DNA of 64,000 bases from Atherinomorus stipes (GCA_023101725.1 JALJCO010003053.1:62001-126000), one strand, 5' to 3'. Positions 37,501 to 52,226 are shown, counted from the stretch's first letter. Notes: a model not told the origin generated them from the letters alone. Numbers and translations are program-made.

Positions 37501-38198
37501 TTAATTTGAAGAAGATGTAGATTTCATGCAACTTGGTGGTGCCCTGTGGTGGTTAACTCAAGATCTCGCTATACGGTCAGCCCAAGGACACAGCTGTCAA
37601 AAAGTTCAAGAGCTTAAGGCTGATTCTGCCATACAGTAATAGCAGCTCTCATTAGTAGAGACCTGACTGAAGGAATTAATCTAAACCCTGTTACAATACC
37701 CTTTCCTCTCTGTCTGTCACATGACTTTACTGCTGATTCAAGAACTGTTGACATCACCTCAGAGGTACTCTGTTGCACTGTTGATAAAGTCCTTTCAAGA
37801 AAAAAAAAAAAAAAATCAAGTACAAAAGTGAAAAAAAAATTAAATGTAGAAATACGTTTTATTCTAATACAGTATATATACTCTATATACTTTATATTTA
37901 ATGCTACAAAAAACTATCCTTTCAGAGGTTGCAAAAGTTAGTCATGGCCGCTATTTATATACAGTATTAAGCTTGAACAGTAGGCAAAATGTTATTATGA
38001 AGAAATATGAGTGTGTAGAGGGTATTTTTTAAGTAAGTTATCTCACGATGTCCAACTTTCTGTCCGTCTGTCTTATCAGTCTTTGCTGTGGTTTCTTAAA
38101 AACAAGTCATCTATGTTTTTTTATTGATGCAAAGGGACGATTGGATTATGTTTTGATAATTTTACAGTACTTCTGTAGTACTGTAGTACTTCTGTAGT

Positions 38199-38284
38199 AC
38201 AAAAGGATCACAAAAGGCAGAATATTCTGCCTTTTGTGATCCTTTTGTGATTCAGTTACGATGCATATGCATCGTAACTGAATC
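38199..38284. repeat. two abutting perfect palindromes (50 + 36 bp)
   Basis: Bases 38199-38248 form a perfect 50 bp palindrome centred on GAATATTC (arm core GGATCACAAAAGGCAGAAT). Bases 38249-38284 form a perfect 36 bp palindrome centred on GCATATGC (arm core GATTCAGTTACGATGCAT). There is no spacer between them or within them. Just upstream, 38166-38200 is a 19 bp tandem duplication containing AGTACTTCTGTAGTACT. No terminal repeats or known element are recognised. Confidence 0.95.
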
Positions 38285-38772
38285 CAAGGAAAACAAGAGC
38301 TAAAATGAACCAGTGACGTTACAGTATAATGGATATGCATCTAATCATCTGCAGCATTATTAATAAAAAACTAGGGTTCTTTGCTAAATTGGCAGGTAGG
38401 CTCCTTACCGGAATCTGTGTGAAGGTGAATATGGACCACCCAACTCAGCCTATATGCAAGCTGTCTGTGTTACTTTAAGTCTCATGCCCAGTGACCCTTA
38501 ATCCTGCTCCCTCATCTTTACTGGTGGAATTGGGTGTGGGCAGCGCTGGATTTAGTTGGAGTTGGACTGTCTAACATAGGTTGCAGTCTGACAGACTTGG
38601 ACTTGTTATCTCCCCCATACAGAAGAGCAGAGGCATGGAGGATGGTGTAGAATGTTCAACACAACAATGCAATGCAGTCTTGGTATCTAGACTAAAGTAA
38701 GAAGAGCTGGTGAACTATTCTAAACCAATTTGGTCTAATTGTTTGGTTGTTGACCCCAAATTATGCAATTAA

Positions 38773-40457
38773 AGGCGCTATACCTGATTTTGCACATTTT
38801 GGAATCATGAGTGAGGTGAACAGTGTAGTTTGAACTGTAAGCCCCGCCCCTAACTGTTTCTCCCAGTGAAAAACGCTCCTTCCCTTCTTTTACTCTCTTC
38901 CCACTCAACATGAATCAAATAACATGCACAATATCATACTCGTGAACGAAGAAAAACTCTCCAGAGAAAACTTGCGTCTTCCAGTGAATTTCCTGTTTTG
39001 GTTGCAGTAAATGGCTGCAGATCAGCTAAATGGCATTTTCTATCATAACCGGTAGTTTACAGTAACTACAGTTATGTACACAGATGCACAATTATGATGC
39101 GTTATGATGTTATAGGCGACATTACAAAATGACAACCTTATAAAGTTTCTAACCGGCCACTGAGAAGAAGTGATGTAAAGCTTCGTGGTGTTACCGTGTA
39201 AATATTACTATGTATTATATACGGTAGACCAGCTGAGGCAGCGGCAGCACCTGAGGACATATAACATGTTGCTAAGAAGAAACTTATTGAAAAAATACCT
39301 GTCCAGGCGGACTTCCAGTCCACATTCAGTCCGCATCCAGCTGCTCTTTACCTTCAGCACAATCCACCGAGATTTACATGAACTTTTTTCCTTCTTTGGT
39401 CTCTCCTGCGTTTCAAGTCTCTCCTCCTCAGTTTTGATGCTTACAGGCTGTTTTGCTGCAGTATTGCGACTTTCCCTTCGGTAGATGCCATGCGGTTCTG
39501 TTTACAAGTGCTGCCGTGCATGCGCGAGGGGAGGGCGCTCCTCGTTAGGAAAACACTGAGTGGCTGATTGGAAACTGAAACTTATGTAGAATGAACCGCA
39601 TTGGCATTAGAAGAGTGTCAGGCCAACGTTAGAAACCTAAACTGAAAAGTCCTGGATTCATGCATATACACAATCAATGAGTGATTTATTTTCATGAAAT
39701 TACCTCTTTTAAAGGGACTTGAGGCAGGAATTTGAAAAAAACCAAACATGAATGTCCCTTTTTTTCATACTAATGGGTGATGAAGCGCTAAATACCAAAA
39801 ATAACGTTTCCACCCATGTTTCTCTCCGTTGCCTTGAACAGGCTGTGTGCTGCAAAATGCGCTGCAATTCGGTGTCCGAATTTCCCGCGCTGCCCTGCGG
39901 ACGTGACGTTAAATGACCTACATCCGCAGTTTTGATACAGGAAAAAGACGGTCACGTTAAATAAAAACACTGTAAGCTATAGTTATGGATTCTTCTGCCG
40001 TCAGAATACGATCTAGATCAACTGAAAGACCACTAAAAATTGTAGCTACGAAGAAAAAGCTTAGTAAACAAGATTATAGCTTTCCAGCTCTGCCATGCGG
40101 ACGTGACGTCACATGACGCTACATCCGCTGTTTTGATATAGGACGAAGCCGGTCGCGGTAAATTCAAACACTGTAAGCGATTGTTATGGATTATTCTGCC
40201 GTCAGCAAACGATCCAGATCAACTGAAAGACACTAAAAAGTGTAACTACGGAGAAAAAGATGAGTAAACAACATTATAGCTTCAGTTTGTGCACGCTCCC
40301 GTGACGGCTTGGCTCGTGGCTGCAGTTCCCTGAAGCGGCAGTCGCAGCAGTCGCGAGTTTCGTTTCTTAATCTTGCCTCAAGTCCCTTTAATGCATATTA
40401 TAGCGTGTAGAAAGCATTTTTCTTAGAGAGATCGAAATAAAATCATGTACAGTGCCT
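38773..40457. mobile_element. TTAA-flanked element containing another
   Basis: The left end is AGGCGCTATACCTGATTTTG, and the right end read inward is AGGCACTGTACATGATTTTA. TTAA flanks it at 38769-38772 and 40458-40461. A second TTAA-flanked element (39713-40387) is inserted in it, leaving about 1.0 kb of its own sequence. No coding capacity was found. Confidence 0.7.
39713..40387 (+). mobile_element. TTAA-flanked MITE, family C copy 1
   Basis: The ends AGGGACTTGAGGCAGGAA and, inward from the right, AGGGACTTGAGGCAAGAT are near-perfect inverted repeats flanked by TTAA (39709-39712 and 40388-40391). Inside, a segment of about 200 bp starting at GCTGCCCTGCGGACGTGACG (about 39886) is repeated in tandem from about 40084. 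The other copy, at 56845-57300, has this segment only once. Confidence 0.85.
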
Positions 40458-40806
40458 TTAATCATGTTTTATCTGCCTTTATCCTTTTCTTGTGTTTACA
40501 ACCTACTGGCACATGGTAACTTCAACAAAAAGTCCAACACAAACAGTTTGCCAGATCTACAGTATACAGTAATCCACAACAGTAAGTAGATTCGACTGCC
40601 ATCTCAAGGCTGCATATAGCTATCTGTTGCTTCTATAAAGCATGGCTATATGTACTTTGAGTCCACTGGATGTGCTTCATACATGCAATCTGGAATCAAC
40701 ATATTTTGCAGATAATGTAGAAACATCTGTTTGTGCGCACATAAAACTGCTCTTTTTGGTTGTTTAGTAGTTTAGTATAAAGTGACACACTGAAAGCACA
40801 GATTAA

Positions 40807-41105
40807 AAATTAGCCATCCATTTTCTACACCAACTTAATTCAAGCCTAGCTGCTTTCAGACGAGAGACAGGGGTACACCTTGGACAGGTCACAGTCCATA
40901 TTCACACTCCTTTGGGGTGAATTCAGTATTACTAGTCAATATAACATGCTTCTTTTTTTTTAACTGTGCGAGGAAGCCAGAGTACCCAAAGTGAACCCAC
41001 ACGCAATGTGCAGAACATGCAAACTCCACACACAAAGGCCTCAGCCAAGTTTAGAACCAGGATTCTGTGATATGTGATGGTACTAACCATCCCACCACCA
41101 TGCAA
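40807..41105 (+). mobile_element. diverged copy of the 29177 SINE-like repeat
   Basis: GGGGTACACCTTGGACAGGT, GAGGAAGCCAGAGTACCCAA and CATGCAAACTCCACACACAA are diverged matches to the repeat at 29177-29451. It extends further 3' than that copy (AAAGGCCTCAGCC to CCATCCCACCACCATGCAA). It is old and non-coding. Confidence 0.65.
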
Positions 41106-41299
41106 CCCCATGAACAATAACATATAAAAAATATTCTCACTATCAGAATTTCTTTGAACCAGCTCCACATTCTTTTATATATATATATTTTTTAATAATT
41201 TTTTGGCGATTCTTACACAAGCGGTTCTCACACAGAAAAAAAAAAGAAGTGACTCTTACGGAGGAAATATAACGGCAATATAATGGATGCGCTCGAAAA

Positions 41300-41365
41300 A
41301 GCTGCGACAAAATTTCATTGCACTGGGACGCTAGTACAATGACAATAAAGCCTCTGAATCTGAGC
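41300..41365 (+). mobile_element. retroposon 3' tail
   Basis: AAATTTCATTGCACTGGGAC then ACAATGACAATAAAGCCTCT and a CTGAATCTGA end is a common teleost retroposon terminus. It is related to the tail at 4270-4435. Confidence 0.45.
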
Positions 41366-42000
41366 TTCAGGCCCTCTAACAAATTGGAAATTTAATTCAA
41401 CTTGAAAGAGCTTTAACTCCTCCTGACAATTCTGTATACTGTATATGGCCTACTACACAATATTGGATTTCTGTATATCTCAGCCTGCTACTATTTTTGG
41501 AGGCAATGTAAACCTTTTGGAGCATTCTCTTCAAAATGATTTCTAATTTGGCTATTTCTTGCTTCCAAAATTAAGTGGAAACATTTAAATCTTCAGTAGG
41601 TGTTGTTATATGACCTATATCTCCCTACTGTGTATTAGAATGGGAGATAGGGAACAGTGGAGAAAAATAAATGTTTAGAAAGTATAATTAAGTGGCTGAC
41701 ATCTCTTTTGGGAAATGAATTATTAATGTTTTATTTGGTCAAAAATTTGCATTTGTTTGGAGATCTTCTTGAGAGGAAAGGGAATTGTGGGGGGAAATAT
41801 GTATGATAAAAGAGACGGATAGAGTAAAAACGTATGAATGGGAGCACACTTAAAAGTGACCATGTGGGGAAATAGCAACTCAAGAAAGAGAAGGGTTTGT
41901 GATAACAATAGTAGAAAAAAAGAATGAAGATGTATTTCTGTAAGCTCCAGGCAAAGCATCACAATATTGCCAAGGCTAAAAGCTAATAGGTTTATCTACA

Positions 42001-42011
42001 GAGAGAGAGAG

Positions 42012-42041
<30 letters not shown>
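42001..42041. repeat. (GA)n followed by poly-A
   Basis: A short GAGA run is followed by about 26 A. It is simple sequence, possibly an old retroposon tail. Confidence 0.85.
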
Positions 42042-42046
<5 letters not shown>

Positions 42047-44640
42047 TTACTGTAATGTACTTACTGTAGAAGATGGTATTTACTGTTTTATAGAGAGGCA
42101 GGGCTATAGCTTGAAAGTTTGCCCCCCCAAAAAGTGCAACCAAGATTATCAGGGATGCTTTACTCACCACGATACGGCCATACTCCAGCAACAACTGCTA
42201 ACTATTTAAAGTCCTTCTTAGAAATATTACAAAGACAAACCATTACATCTTGACAGCATTCATGTCAAATACTGATTTTCAAATATATTCAAAATGCAAA
42301 CATACAGTATTCAACATCAGTATCAAAATTCAACACAGCTGTAGCTTTAAACCCACCAAAGTTTGATAATGTAATAGGTTTACCGGGCTAATCAAAATAG
42401 TAACTTGACATGTACAAAGAGAGCTCTATTATTAGGAGATCTAATATTAGGTGCCACAGCCATGTCTACAAGTCATCAGCTGGGTACCTGTGTCAGTTTG
42501 ACTGTTATGAAACTATGAGGTGTGCATTGAGTTTGTGGTAAATGGATTTTGCTACCCAGCTGTTTCCCCCCTCGTGCTACATTAAGAGCAAAAACTGTTT
42601 GACATTTTTTCATCTGCTTACTTTTTAAAAACGGCAAATTAAAAGAATAGAATAAAGCATTATTTCTCATTGGTTACCCTCTGGAGCCCCCCAACTGTCT
42701 GAATGCAGCGAGGAAATCTGATGGTAAAATGATTACCTACTTAATGCTGACTGTGATTTGATATGGCCAAGTAGAGCAGGGAGCAGGGATCTTCCTGGTG
42801 GCAGCTTGATGGTGGCTGTGCAGCAATAAGATAATTTCCTGTCACAGGGGGTTTTATCAGCCCATCACAGCACTACCCCCCTATGGTTGTTACTCCTTAC
42901 ATCCCTGTTAGCTCTGCCTCTGAGACTCAGCAGCAGTTCGTGTATATGAAATGATTTGTGGAGTGTGGGGCTTAGCTACATCGTACTCATCAAGATGGCA
43001 AGAGGGCAGTATCTTATATTTGTTCACTTCACTTGAGTAATACCCTTTCATGCTTGGAGAATCAACCATAATTTGCAGCAAAGATGCGGATAAATAGATG
43101 CATTTAACATTTTGTAAATGTAAAAATTAATAAATGTTTAAATAAATAAAGAGATTTGGAGACATTCTGGAGGAGATGGTCATCCATGGCTTCAAAACAC
43201 AGCACCATCCTGTGAAGTGTCTAATGCCAGAGGCATAAAGACATTAAATGACTTCCAGGATGTGAGTAACACACCTGTCAACTTCACCCTGCTGTCACAT
43301 GCAGACAAACCATCTTCAGATTTAGCAATCATGGGGACTGCAACTAGTCGTCTGTTTCGTCTCATCTCTTGGAGGAAAGGGGTAAAAAGTTCTTCCCTTT
43401 GGAGGGATTATATTTCATCATCAGATGAGAAAATACTCAACGTTCTGCTGAGGGGATTGTGAGGATAAAGCCTATAACCCTTACGCCATGACAGAACTCA
43501 TTCATCTTCCCCCAGAAACACAGAGACCGGATATCTTAAATCTTCTTTCCACATCTTGCTCCTGCATTTGTTGCTATTTAATTTTCCAGGTCATTTTACC
43601 CAATGTCAGCACATAGAACTACTTGTTTCTTCGGCATTTCTAAGAAACATTAGGTAGAATGTGTGCAGCTTCCTATTGTTAAACATATATTGTGACCTGT
43701 CTGCCTAATTTGTTGAATGTCTCTCTCTCACAGCACATCCAGGGTTTGCAACACTAACCGGTGGGCGTTGAGAGGGCCATCAACATGCACAGAGGGACTC
43801 CAGATTGTTTTCTTTGTCTGTGGGACACAGAAGGCTCTAGTCAAACAGAGACCCATTTAAATCTAATCTAAATTTGTCAAAAAAGGGGGAAAATAGAACA
43901 CAAGTACTGCAGATAGGGAAATAGGTGGTGGGAAAATGGACAGTCACTCATCCAGCAATTTGTCACTGGGTCAGTGTAAAGACAAAATGCAATTTTGATT
44001 ATATGTTTAATATTGCACGATTCAAAGTCATTGGTCTTTCTGTTTTTCCTGATTTTCACAAGCTTGAAAGATTTTCTGCTTTCACAAAGAGCAATCTGAC
44101 TTGCATGAGACAGCTGTCCTTATTTATTGTGCTGTTTCTCAGCAAGCCTGGCCTTTTGATGATTTCCTCCAAGATCAGCAGCGGTGACTAGGGTAGTAGT
44201 GTCAGACAAGACAGAGGGAGACATCTAAGGTCAACCGCACCATTCAGTGGTAAGCCTGCTGGCAGCGGAGAAACTGTGATCAAAGAGCACCTCCAGCATG
44301 GCTCCATGAATGGTTAATGCTTTTTCCTGGGTTTTTTTCTTTTTTTGGGGGGGGGGGTTGTTATGTTTATTTTTTGTTTTGTTTTTTTCCCCCTCATATT
44401 GATTAATTCATTTTTTTTCACTGTGGGTCAAGGATTCTACCTGTTATTATTCCCAAGATGCCATCTGTATGCTTTGATCTGCTTTGCTTCTAATGCTGTA
44501 GAACCAAAGAAAAGAACATCTGACCCATATTTCATATTACACAACACAAGGTCTGAAGGATACAGCCTTCACTAGTAAAGAGAAACATTTTGATGAGTTT
44601 TGATGTATATTTCTTCATGAGTTAGGAACTATAACTTTAA

Positions 44641-45020
44641 AGGACAACTTTCTTTTTTTTTCAACCTGGACCTTATTTTCTAGAAGTTTTTATGTGCATT
44701 TACTCACTGGTAAAATGTCTGTGTTACTTCGACTCCTTCAGATGATAAACAAATGAGTACAATTGTCCTGTGAGTTAAGAATTTTGCAGATTGCGGTTTG
44801 CTGTTGTCTGGGGTAGCTAGCTGCTCTTCTCAGCTGTACTGCGGCGTTGCACGTCAGGGGGCGTGCGCAGTAAATAGATTGTGGAAAAATCCCCCAATAA
44901 CTTTGGCTCTGGCTTTATTTGGGACACTTGAAAAAGAAACTATGAGACCTGATCAGAAACAAGAAAAGTACTCTTTTATTGGAAATAACCTGCACCTCCA
45001 TAGACTGTAAGCATTTGTTC
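44641..45020. mobile_element. possible one-ended TTAA element upstream of exon 5
   Basis: TTAA followed by AGGACAACTTTCTTTTTTTT then CAACCTGGACCTTATTTTC matches the start of a familiar fish repeat, and bases to about 45020 (GTTGCACGTCAGGGGGCGTG) look like its interior. The other end was not found, so the right border is a guess. It lies within 100 bp of the exon 5 acceptor. Confidence 0.35.
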
Positions 45021-45064
45021 CAATTTCTTTGTGTGTATTACCAAAAGAGTAGTTTAGGTTGTGA

Positions 45065-45885
<821 letters not shown>

Positions 45886-47601
45886 TGAAACACCTCATAC
45901 TGCGAAGCTTAAGGCATACTCATACTCTTGTTTACAAACTCAGCATTCAAACTTGTTCCCTCTTCCTTGCCTAAACAAGCGAGAATGAAGTGCAGAAGCA
46001 ATGGTTTCAGGCTGGAGGAAGTGAAAATGGAGAAACAGGCTGCCACAGTCACAGAACAAGGCAGTTTAAAGCAGCAATAAGAAAAAGAAAGCCTTATTTA
46101 AGAATGGTTTCAAGGCAGTTTCCATATAAAAGCAGCAACACCTCCAAACCTATGGGATGGTGCCGCAAAGCTAAAATTAATGCAAAGATTACTGATTTGC
46201 CAAGCAAGCCTGGAAGTGTATTGTTCACCAAGAGAGAGAGCATGGTGGAGATAAGTGTCAAGGATTTCAACTGATTATGCTTTTATATTCCTCGCACTAA
46301 CACAGTTATTGGTCACAGTCTACACACCTTCGGCTCAATGGCTACAGGCCAAAAATGTCAAGAACCACGCAACATAAAAAAAAAAAAGAAATACTGCCAG
46401 AGCTATGCTGCTTTTGTGTGAGTTTGTTGTTTTTGGGAGGTAATATTCTGCCTACCTTGACATCAAATATGTGCTGTTTTAATAATAATGTTGTCCTTTG
46501 GCATATATAGACACTAGCGTGGGTTGGATTTATGAGTGGCTGCATTTAAATGGCCTTTTTTTGTTCAGATCTTAGCTCTTTTTGAGCTTGAAGTGATATG
46601 TTGCGCACTCCCTGACACCTCACTTAAAATCCAGCTTCATGGTTTATGCAGGCATTTTCACTTAATTCTCATTTTGTAAATGCAGAGAAAATCCAAAACA
46701 TCATAACAGCACTTGCTGTTCTGCACTCAAATGTCAAGAGGTCAGAAAGCTTTGAAATTACACACTATATGAATGCTCAAGACTAGTGCGATAACAGAGT
46801 TGTTACATACTTAACTTGTGCTGTGTTCTTAATCAGGGTCAGATAATGCATAGTCCTCCCATGGTCCCACTGAGCCTATGACACATGTTAGAGACAATAC
46901 TGCCATACTGCCCTCACCAAATACCAATTAATTTGCCCAGTGACAGCATATCATTTAGACTACACTGTTAAGTAATTAGAAGTGGTGGCAAAGCATTTAA
47001 CAGCACATGACCTGCCAGTGGAAGTTTAATTACGCTTTGCCTGCCCAAGTCCATCTCCATGCCCTCTCTCTGGGGGGTTCTGGAGAAATAATGAAAAGAT
47101 GGCAGGCAATCTATCCCTAAACATGCCAAAACCAATCAACACTTTTGACAACATGGCCATGGCTCTCTCAAGGGCTATTTCAGATGTCCAAAATGTTCCC
47201 TCCTTTAGTCCTTCTTCAGCTCTCCAGTCCATATATTCAGAATCAGAAAAAAAGTCAGAGGTCTTACGGGCTTGTCTCTTGCACGTTTATCCTGTTAATG
47301 TCACAATATGTGTGAAAGCAGATGTGGCCTTAGCTTCACGAATATACTGAACAGAATGCACTCTAAGGGACAATGACATCAAAATGCACGAAACTGAATG
47401 CATCTGCATTTACCTTTGTTGTCCTTGAGAAAGCACGAGCATGGCAACCCACAAAAATGTGAAGGCGCTGATTGTGGGACACTTTAATCTTAAGCCTTGG
47501 ATCTATAATTATTTTCCCGTTTACTCAATGGAAGCACAAGGCTTTTGACGCCATTATCTGGTGATTTTTCTGGCAGTGCCACTCCTCTGGGGCTATAAGA
47601 T

Positions 47602-47611
47602 TTGTGTGTGT

Positions 47612-47642
<31 letters not shown>

Positions 47643-47653
47643 GGGGGGGGGGG
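47602..47653. repeat. (TG)n followed by 28 G
   Basis: About 12 TG units run directly into a homopolymer of 28 G. Such a tract could form a G-quadruplex on the plus strand. Confidence 0.92.
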
Positions 47654-49821
47654 CTGTGCAGAAAGCTTGGAGCCACTGGGAATTTGTTACCAAACATGAG
47701 TTAGTCATTCATGAAATTAATTGGTGCAGGATCAGCACAGGGAGTGTGTGGCACATGTGGCTGTCAGTATCAGCTAGCAGGAAGTTATAAGCAGCGAATA
47801 TTTTTCTTTTCTCTGTGATTATATTGAGATAGGAGAGTCTGCTCTGCATTGATTACAGTGCTTTATGTTTGCGTGAGCTTGTGAATGTGGAGCAGAAGCC
47901 TTCCGCTCATCGAGGAGCTATTCCTTCTGTCAACTCCAGTTTACTGTACAGCAGATTTCATGTGTATCTTTTCATCAACATCTGAGCAAATTCCTGTACC
48001 ATTCTGCTCACTCATTCAAAGAAGACCTGAATTATTTACACAATTATATACTCTGCAGTCTGCTCCACTTTGTTAGCTGTTGGATTAGCTCTAGCCAGAG
48101 AGCCTAAAGTCTAAAGTGGACACGACATGTCCTGGATGGGAGCGTCGGCTGGGCACACAGCGATCCAGTGGAGAGGGGAAATGTAATGTGACTGCGGTAC
48201 TCACGCCAAGGGACACATGGATTGCTGCCAAGGCTGCTCTCTGGAGGCTGCTCTGGGCTCCGAAAGAAAACATGCACACTCCACCCCCGCCCTCCACTTG
48301 CCTCTTTCTCTCCTCATGGTTCAGTATTGAAACACTTATCTGAACAGCATCTCCTCTACCCTCTCTGTGCCCAGACTGAGGAGGTTATTGTGTTGTTACA
48401 GTTCATCCTTTGTTGCTTGCAGTAATTGATGTGTTGCCAGTGCAGACTGCGGTTCTGTATTGGTTGATGCAGAGCTCAGTGACCTTGCGGTGGCCCTGCA
48501 TGCCAGTCAGAGGTGCTTATCAAATGCTGTGTTTGATTGAACCTCAAAGATGGCTCACTTTGGTTTGAAGTAGCTGTGTGAGTGGGGTCAAAAAAGAAAG
48601 TATGGCAGTGTCAGATGGAGGGAGAGGATTGAGGAGGGGACTTGAGTTAAAGGCACAGGTTGCAATCTCGTGTGTCATCTTCTTGGCTTTACTCACTCTG
48701 GTTCTCTGTAAATGGTGTTCACAAAATCAGTAATCTTGTGAAAGCCTATTCATCTTCCCCCTCTTTTTTTTTGCCACACATCTCTGTGTACTCAAATAAG
48801 CCAGATGATAGAGTCACCAAATGGCCACCTAGGCTTTATGAGTCAGGATCCGTTTATCCTCCCAGTTAACCCAGTTGCACCTCCTCATGTGTCACTCTGG
48901 GGAAGCCTCAGCTGACTGAGTGACTGAATGGGGTGTATGATGATGCCTTGTTTGAGTAAATGTGTGGTGTGATGGAAAACAATCCACTGCCAGAGATTGT
49001 TTGGATCCAATGCACCCATGCGAGAATGTACTGTAAGATGATGCCAAATGACTGACAAAAGACAAATAACCAGATTCTGTATACAAGGAATTTAATTTCT
49101 GTGACATAAAATCACACATTATCAACTCAGTAAGAGAAAATGCAACAATGAGACATGATGGAGCCCCTGCATCAGCCTCTAAGACAGAATACATCTGATT
49201 CGTCCTCCCCGTCTGCACATGCAGCCAAACAGAAGGTGTGTAATGCAGTTCTGCTAATGCTGCGAGGGAATGAACATGATGTGTCACGGAGAATCAGCAG
49301 CCCACTGTGGTTGTTTCAAAGGTTAGAGAGTGTCTGCTCTGTGGGCTGAGGGGCACTTTTGGGGAGGGAGATGGGAGCTGACAGCAGGATTCAACATCCA
49401 GGTGAGCTTTGCCAAACCAGGCTGCAGGACACAAACACTTCATCATGGTCCAAGCAGCCCTGCTCATATTCATTAGTTCATGTTCAAGCACACTTCCTCG
49501 TATGGAAGAAGGCAGGTACACCCACACCCACATGAACACACATACAGATAGAAGCACACAATGACATTCAGTCAGATTCATGCACAGGCTCTTTTGCATG
49601 AAGCACAATGAAAGCATGCATGGCACATTTTTCTTGAAAGCTCCAAAGGTTGTGGAAAGGCAGTTAAGAGTGCTTAAATTATTGTAAATTACAACTTGTT
49701 ATATGACTAAGGAAGATGCAGTATGCTGCCCTAAGAATTAATTTAAACAAAAGTGATTGTTCTGGTGTTTTCTCTTTGCCCCTGTCTTTATTGATAAATG
49801 AGGTCATAAAGTCCTGTATTA

Positions 49822-50418
49822 CCCCCTTCCCACTGGCCAAAAAAACAGTTTAAACATGTGAACAGTCGGTTTTAGTGGCAGTGGGAAAGGCTCATCGACC
49901 CGACTCGACCCGCGTCAAACGACTCGGCAATCAACGCGGGTTAAAATCGCCTTCAAGCGGCTCGGCTCCAGTCCGCATGCAGTGGGAACACCAGACCCAG
50001 GTTGACCCGCTAATTTACGTGATAACGTTGGGCTGTATGTGGCTACATTGTTACATCGCGCCAGTCGTGTATCAAATACCACAACAACTCTGCTTCGGCC
50101 ATAAATTCACGTCGCCTGCATTCCATCTGCACAAGAAAGAAAACTGCTGGTTTTCCTCCATTTTGAGGAAGGACAAAGGTACAACAAGAAAGCACACTGA
50201 CCACGGCCTGACTCGCTCTCCATTGTTTCCTGATTTTTGTTGTACAGCTAACATCATCAACAAGCAACACGCAGCAGTAGGGACAGAGGCCACGCAGCTC
50301 GCCAGCAGGGGATCAGACCTGGCTTTTTTTCTTTTTTTGTCAATGGGAAAAGAGCGAAATGCCCATTATAAGCGCGTCGATGCCCATTTGAACGCCCTAA
50401 TTTCAGTGGGAAAGCGGC
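49822..50418. mobile_element. Harbinger-like MITE, about 0.6 kb
   Basis: The left end CCCCCTTCCCACTGGCC and the right end read inward, GCCGCTTTCCCACTGAAA, share CTTCCCACTG-like cores, with TTA directly outside both (49819-49821 and 50419-50421). The interior is GC-rich (CGACCCGACTCGACCCGCGT) and of the same general style as 17546-18023. The 198-codon frame inside is not recognised as a protein and is probably chance. Confidence 0.55.
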
Positions 50419-52226
50419 TTATGATGTACTTTTGTCTTTTTTACAAAATTTTGAAAATGTACATCTCTTAAGTATCATTCATCTTTAGAAAACTAAAATT
50501 TAAACTAGATATCTATCTTTGTGCTCCCTTGTGGGTTTGTATCAACTCTCTTTTCCTCAGCTTCCTGCTCTCAATGTGTAATATCGATAAGGGAAAATCT
50601 TTAAAACCTCAGCGAGCACCCTCTATTTATATCTGCAAAATTTTATAGTTTGAGTACGCAGTGTTTAATAAGATTACTAAAATAGTTATTTATTTAAAAT
50701 ACTCATGTTTTTAAATTATGAGAGTACATCATTTTAATTTATTTTGAGATTAAATTTCAACAACAACCACTCAAATTCTATTTGTACTATAGCCTGTAAA
50801 GACCAGAGTGGTAAGATCAAAAGAAGAAAAAAAAAAAAGTAATTTAATTTACCTCCACACTTATATAGGAACTAGAGATTAGAAAATCCATATCTTTTTA
50901 GAAATGTAAATAACCACAAATTTAAGATTTCAAAGCATAGGGTCATGAGAAGAGGGGGATATAGATATACCATGTGTCATAAAATATCTAGAGATGCTGC
51001 ACTTTCTATGTAAGCAATCAGTTTTAAACAAACTTTAACTGATGCTGCAGACATAGTGCATGGACTTGATCAGCTTACCACAGGTTTGTTTCTGTGACTG
51101 GTTTTGCAGCTATTGTTTACCTGTGATACATGTGGATATGCCTCAGATTACAACAGAAGCTTGCCAAGTCTCATTGTGATGGTAAAAAAAATATGGCCGC
51201 ATAAGTCAGTGAAAGTATCTGAAGTTATATTGTTATTCTAAGCAGCAGAGGTGCTTTCTCTGCTTCAAATCCTGACTAATCTTGACTGAAAGAGTTTAAC
51301 AAGACATTGCATAGTATTTCAAAATGCTTTGTGGACACGGCAAGTTGTATTGAAAGAACTCTTAGGTGCTACAAAAGTGACCACAGTATTAAAAGATCAA
51401 GCTTTGTTTACTGAGAGAGAGAAAAGCAATGTACACAGTTACAGAAAGGGCTAAATCAATGGCTAAAAAAAAATCAATGTTCACATTAAATAAAAATCAT
51501 TTCAGAAGGAGACTTTCTTAAGGGGTCTCAGAGGAGAGCGAGTGAATTTAAACATTTTTCAGAAGGGAAAACAACGACAAGCACTTTTGGGTGAATTAAG
51601 ACATCGCAGTATTTTACAGGTGGCAGGGAAAATAAATTCCAATGGATTCATGTTTAGGATTTGTGCCGGTGAAGAGATGAACACTGAAGAGAGTGACATC
51701 ACACAGTGTATCAAATCCTCAGTGAAACATCACAGTGTTTTTCTCCTCTGAATTTGGATACCTGCAGCCATTCAACCCTACCTTGACCGAGGAGAAGTGG
51801 CTCTCCATTCCTCAGAGACATGCTGCACCCTCTGGTGTGTATCTTTGCTGAGAAGCATTAAGAACAGTGCAGCAGTATGCAGAGCCTAAACATGGCTAAA
51901 GGATTTGAAGAACTACTTGAACACCCACGAAGACCAAGGAGCACTGACTTTCATGGACTTTCTGCCACAGTACACATTTATGGTGCACTTGAGAACTGAG
52001 AGAGGCAAACATTCCTGATGTCATAGAAGCTATTTGAAATGTTGAAAAGCTGTGACAACTTGGGTTTGAACAGGTTTGTGGAGCTTGTGCAGTGGATGTG
52101 GTGCTGTCACTGACGCTAAAGGACAATGACAGCAAATTCTGCAATTCATGTGCATTAGATCTTTCCACTTATGAAACTGACATTTATATTTCCCATAAAA
52201 TCTATGTATAAAACTGAAAAAGGATC

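Noticed and set aside
45990..46274. Candidate next HCN exon after exon 6
   Set aside because: It is basic and lysine/serine-rich but lacks the phosphate-binding cassette expected of exon 7.
49875..50471. 198-codon open frame on the plus strand
   Set aside because: It lies almost wholly inside a Harbinger-like MITE and extends beyond its right end; no family resemblance, so a chance frame in GC-rich DNA.
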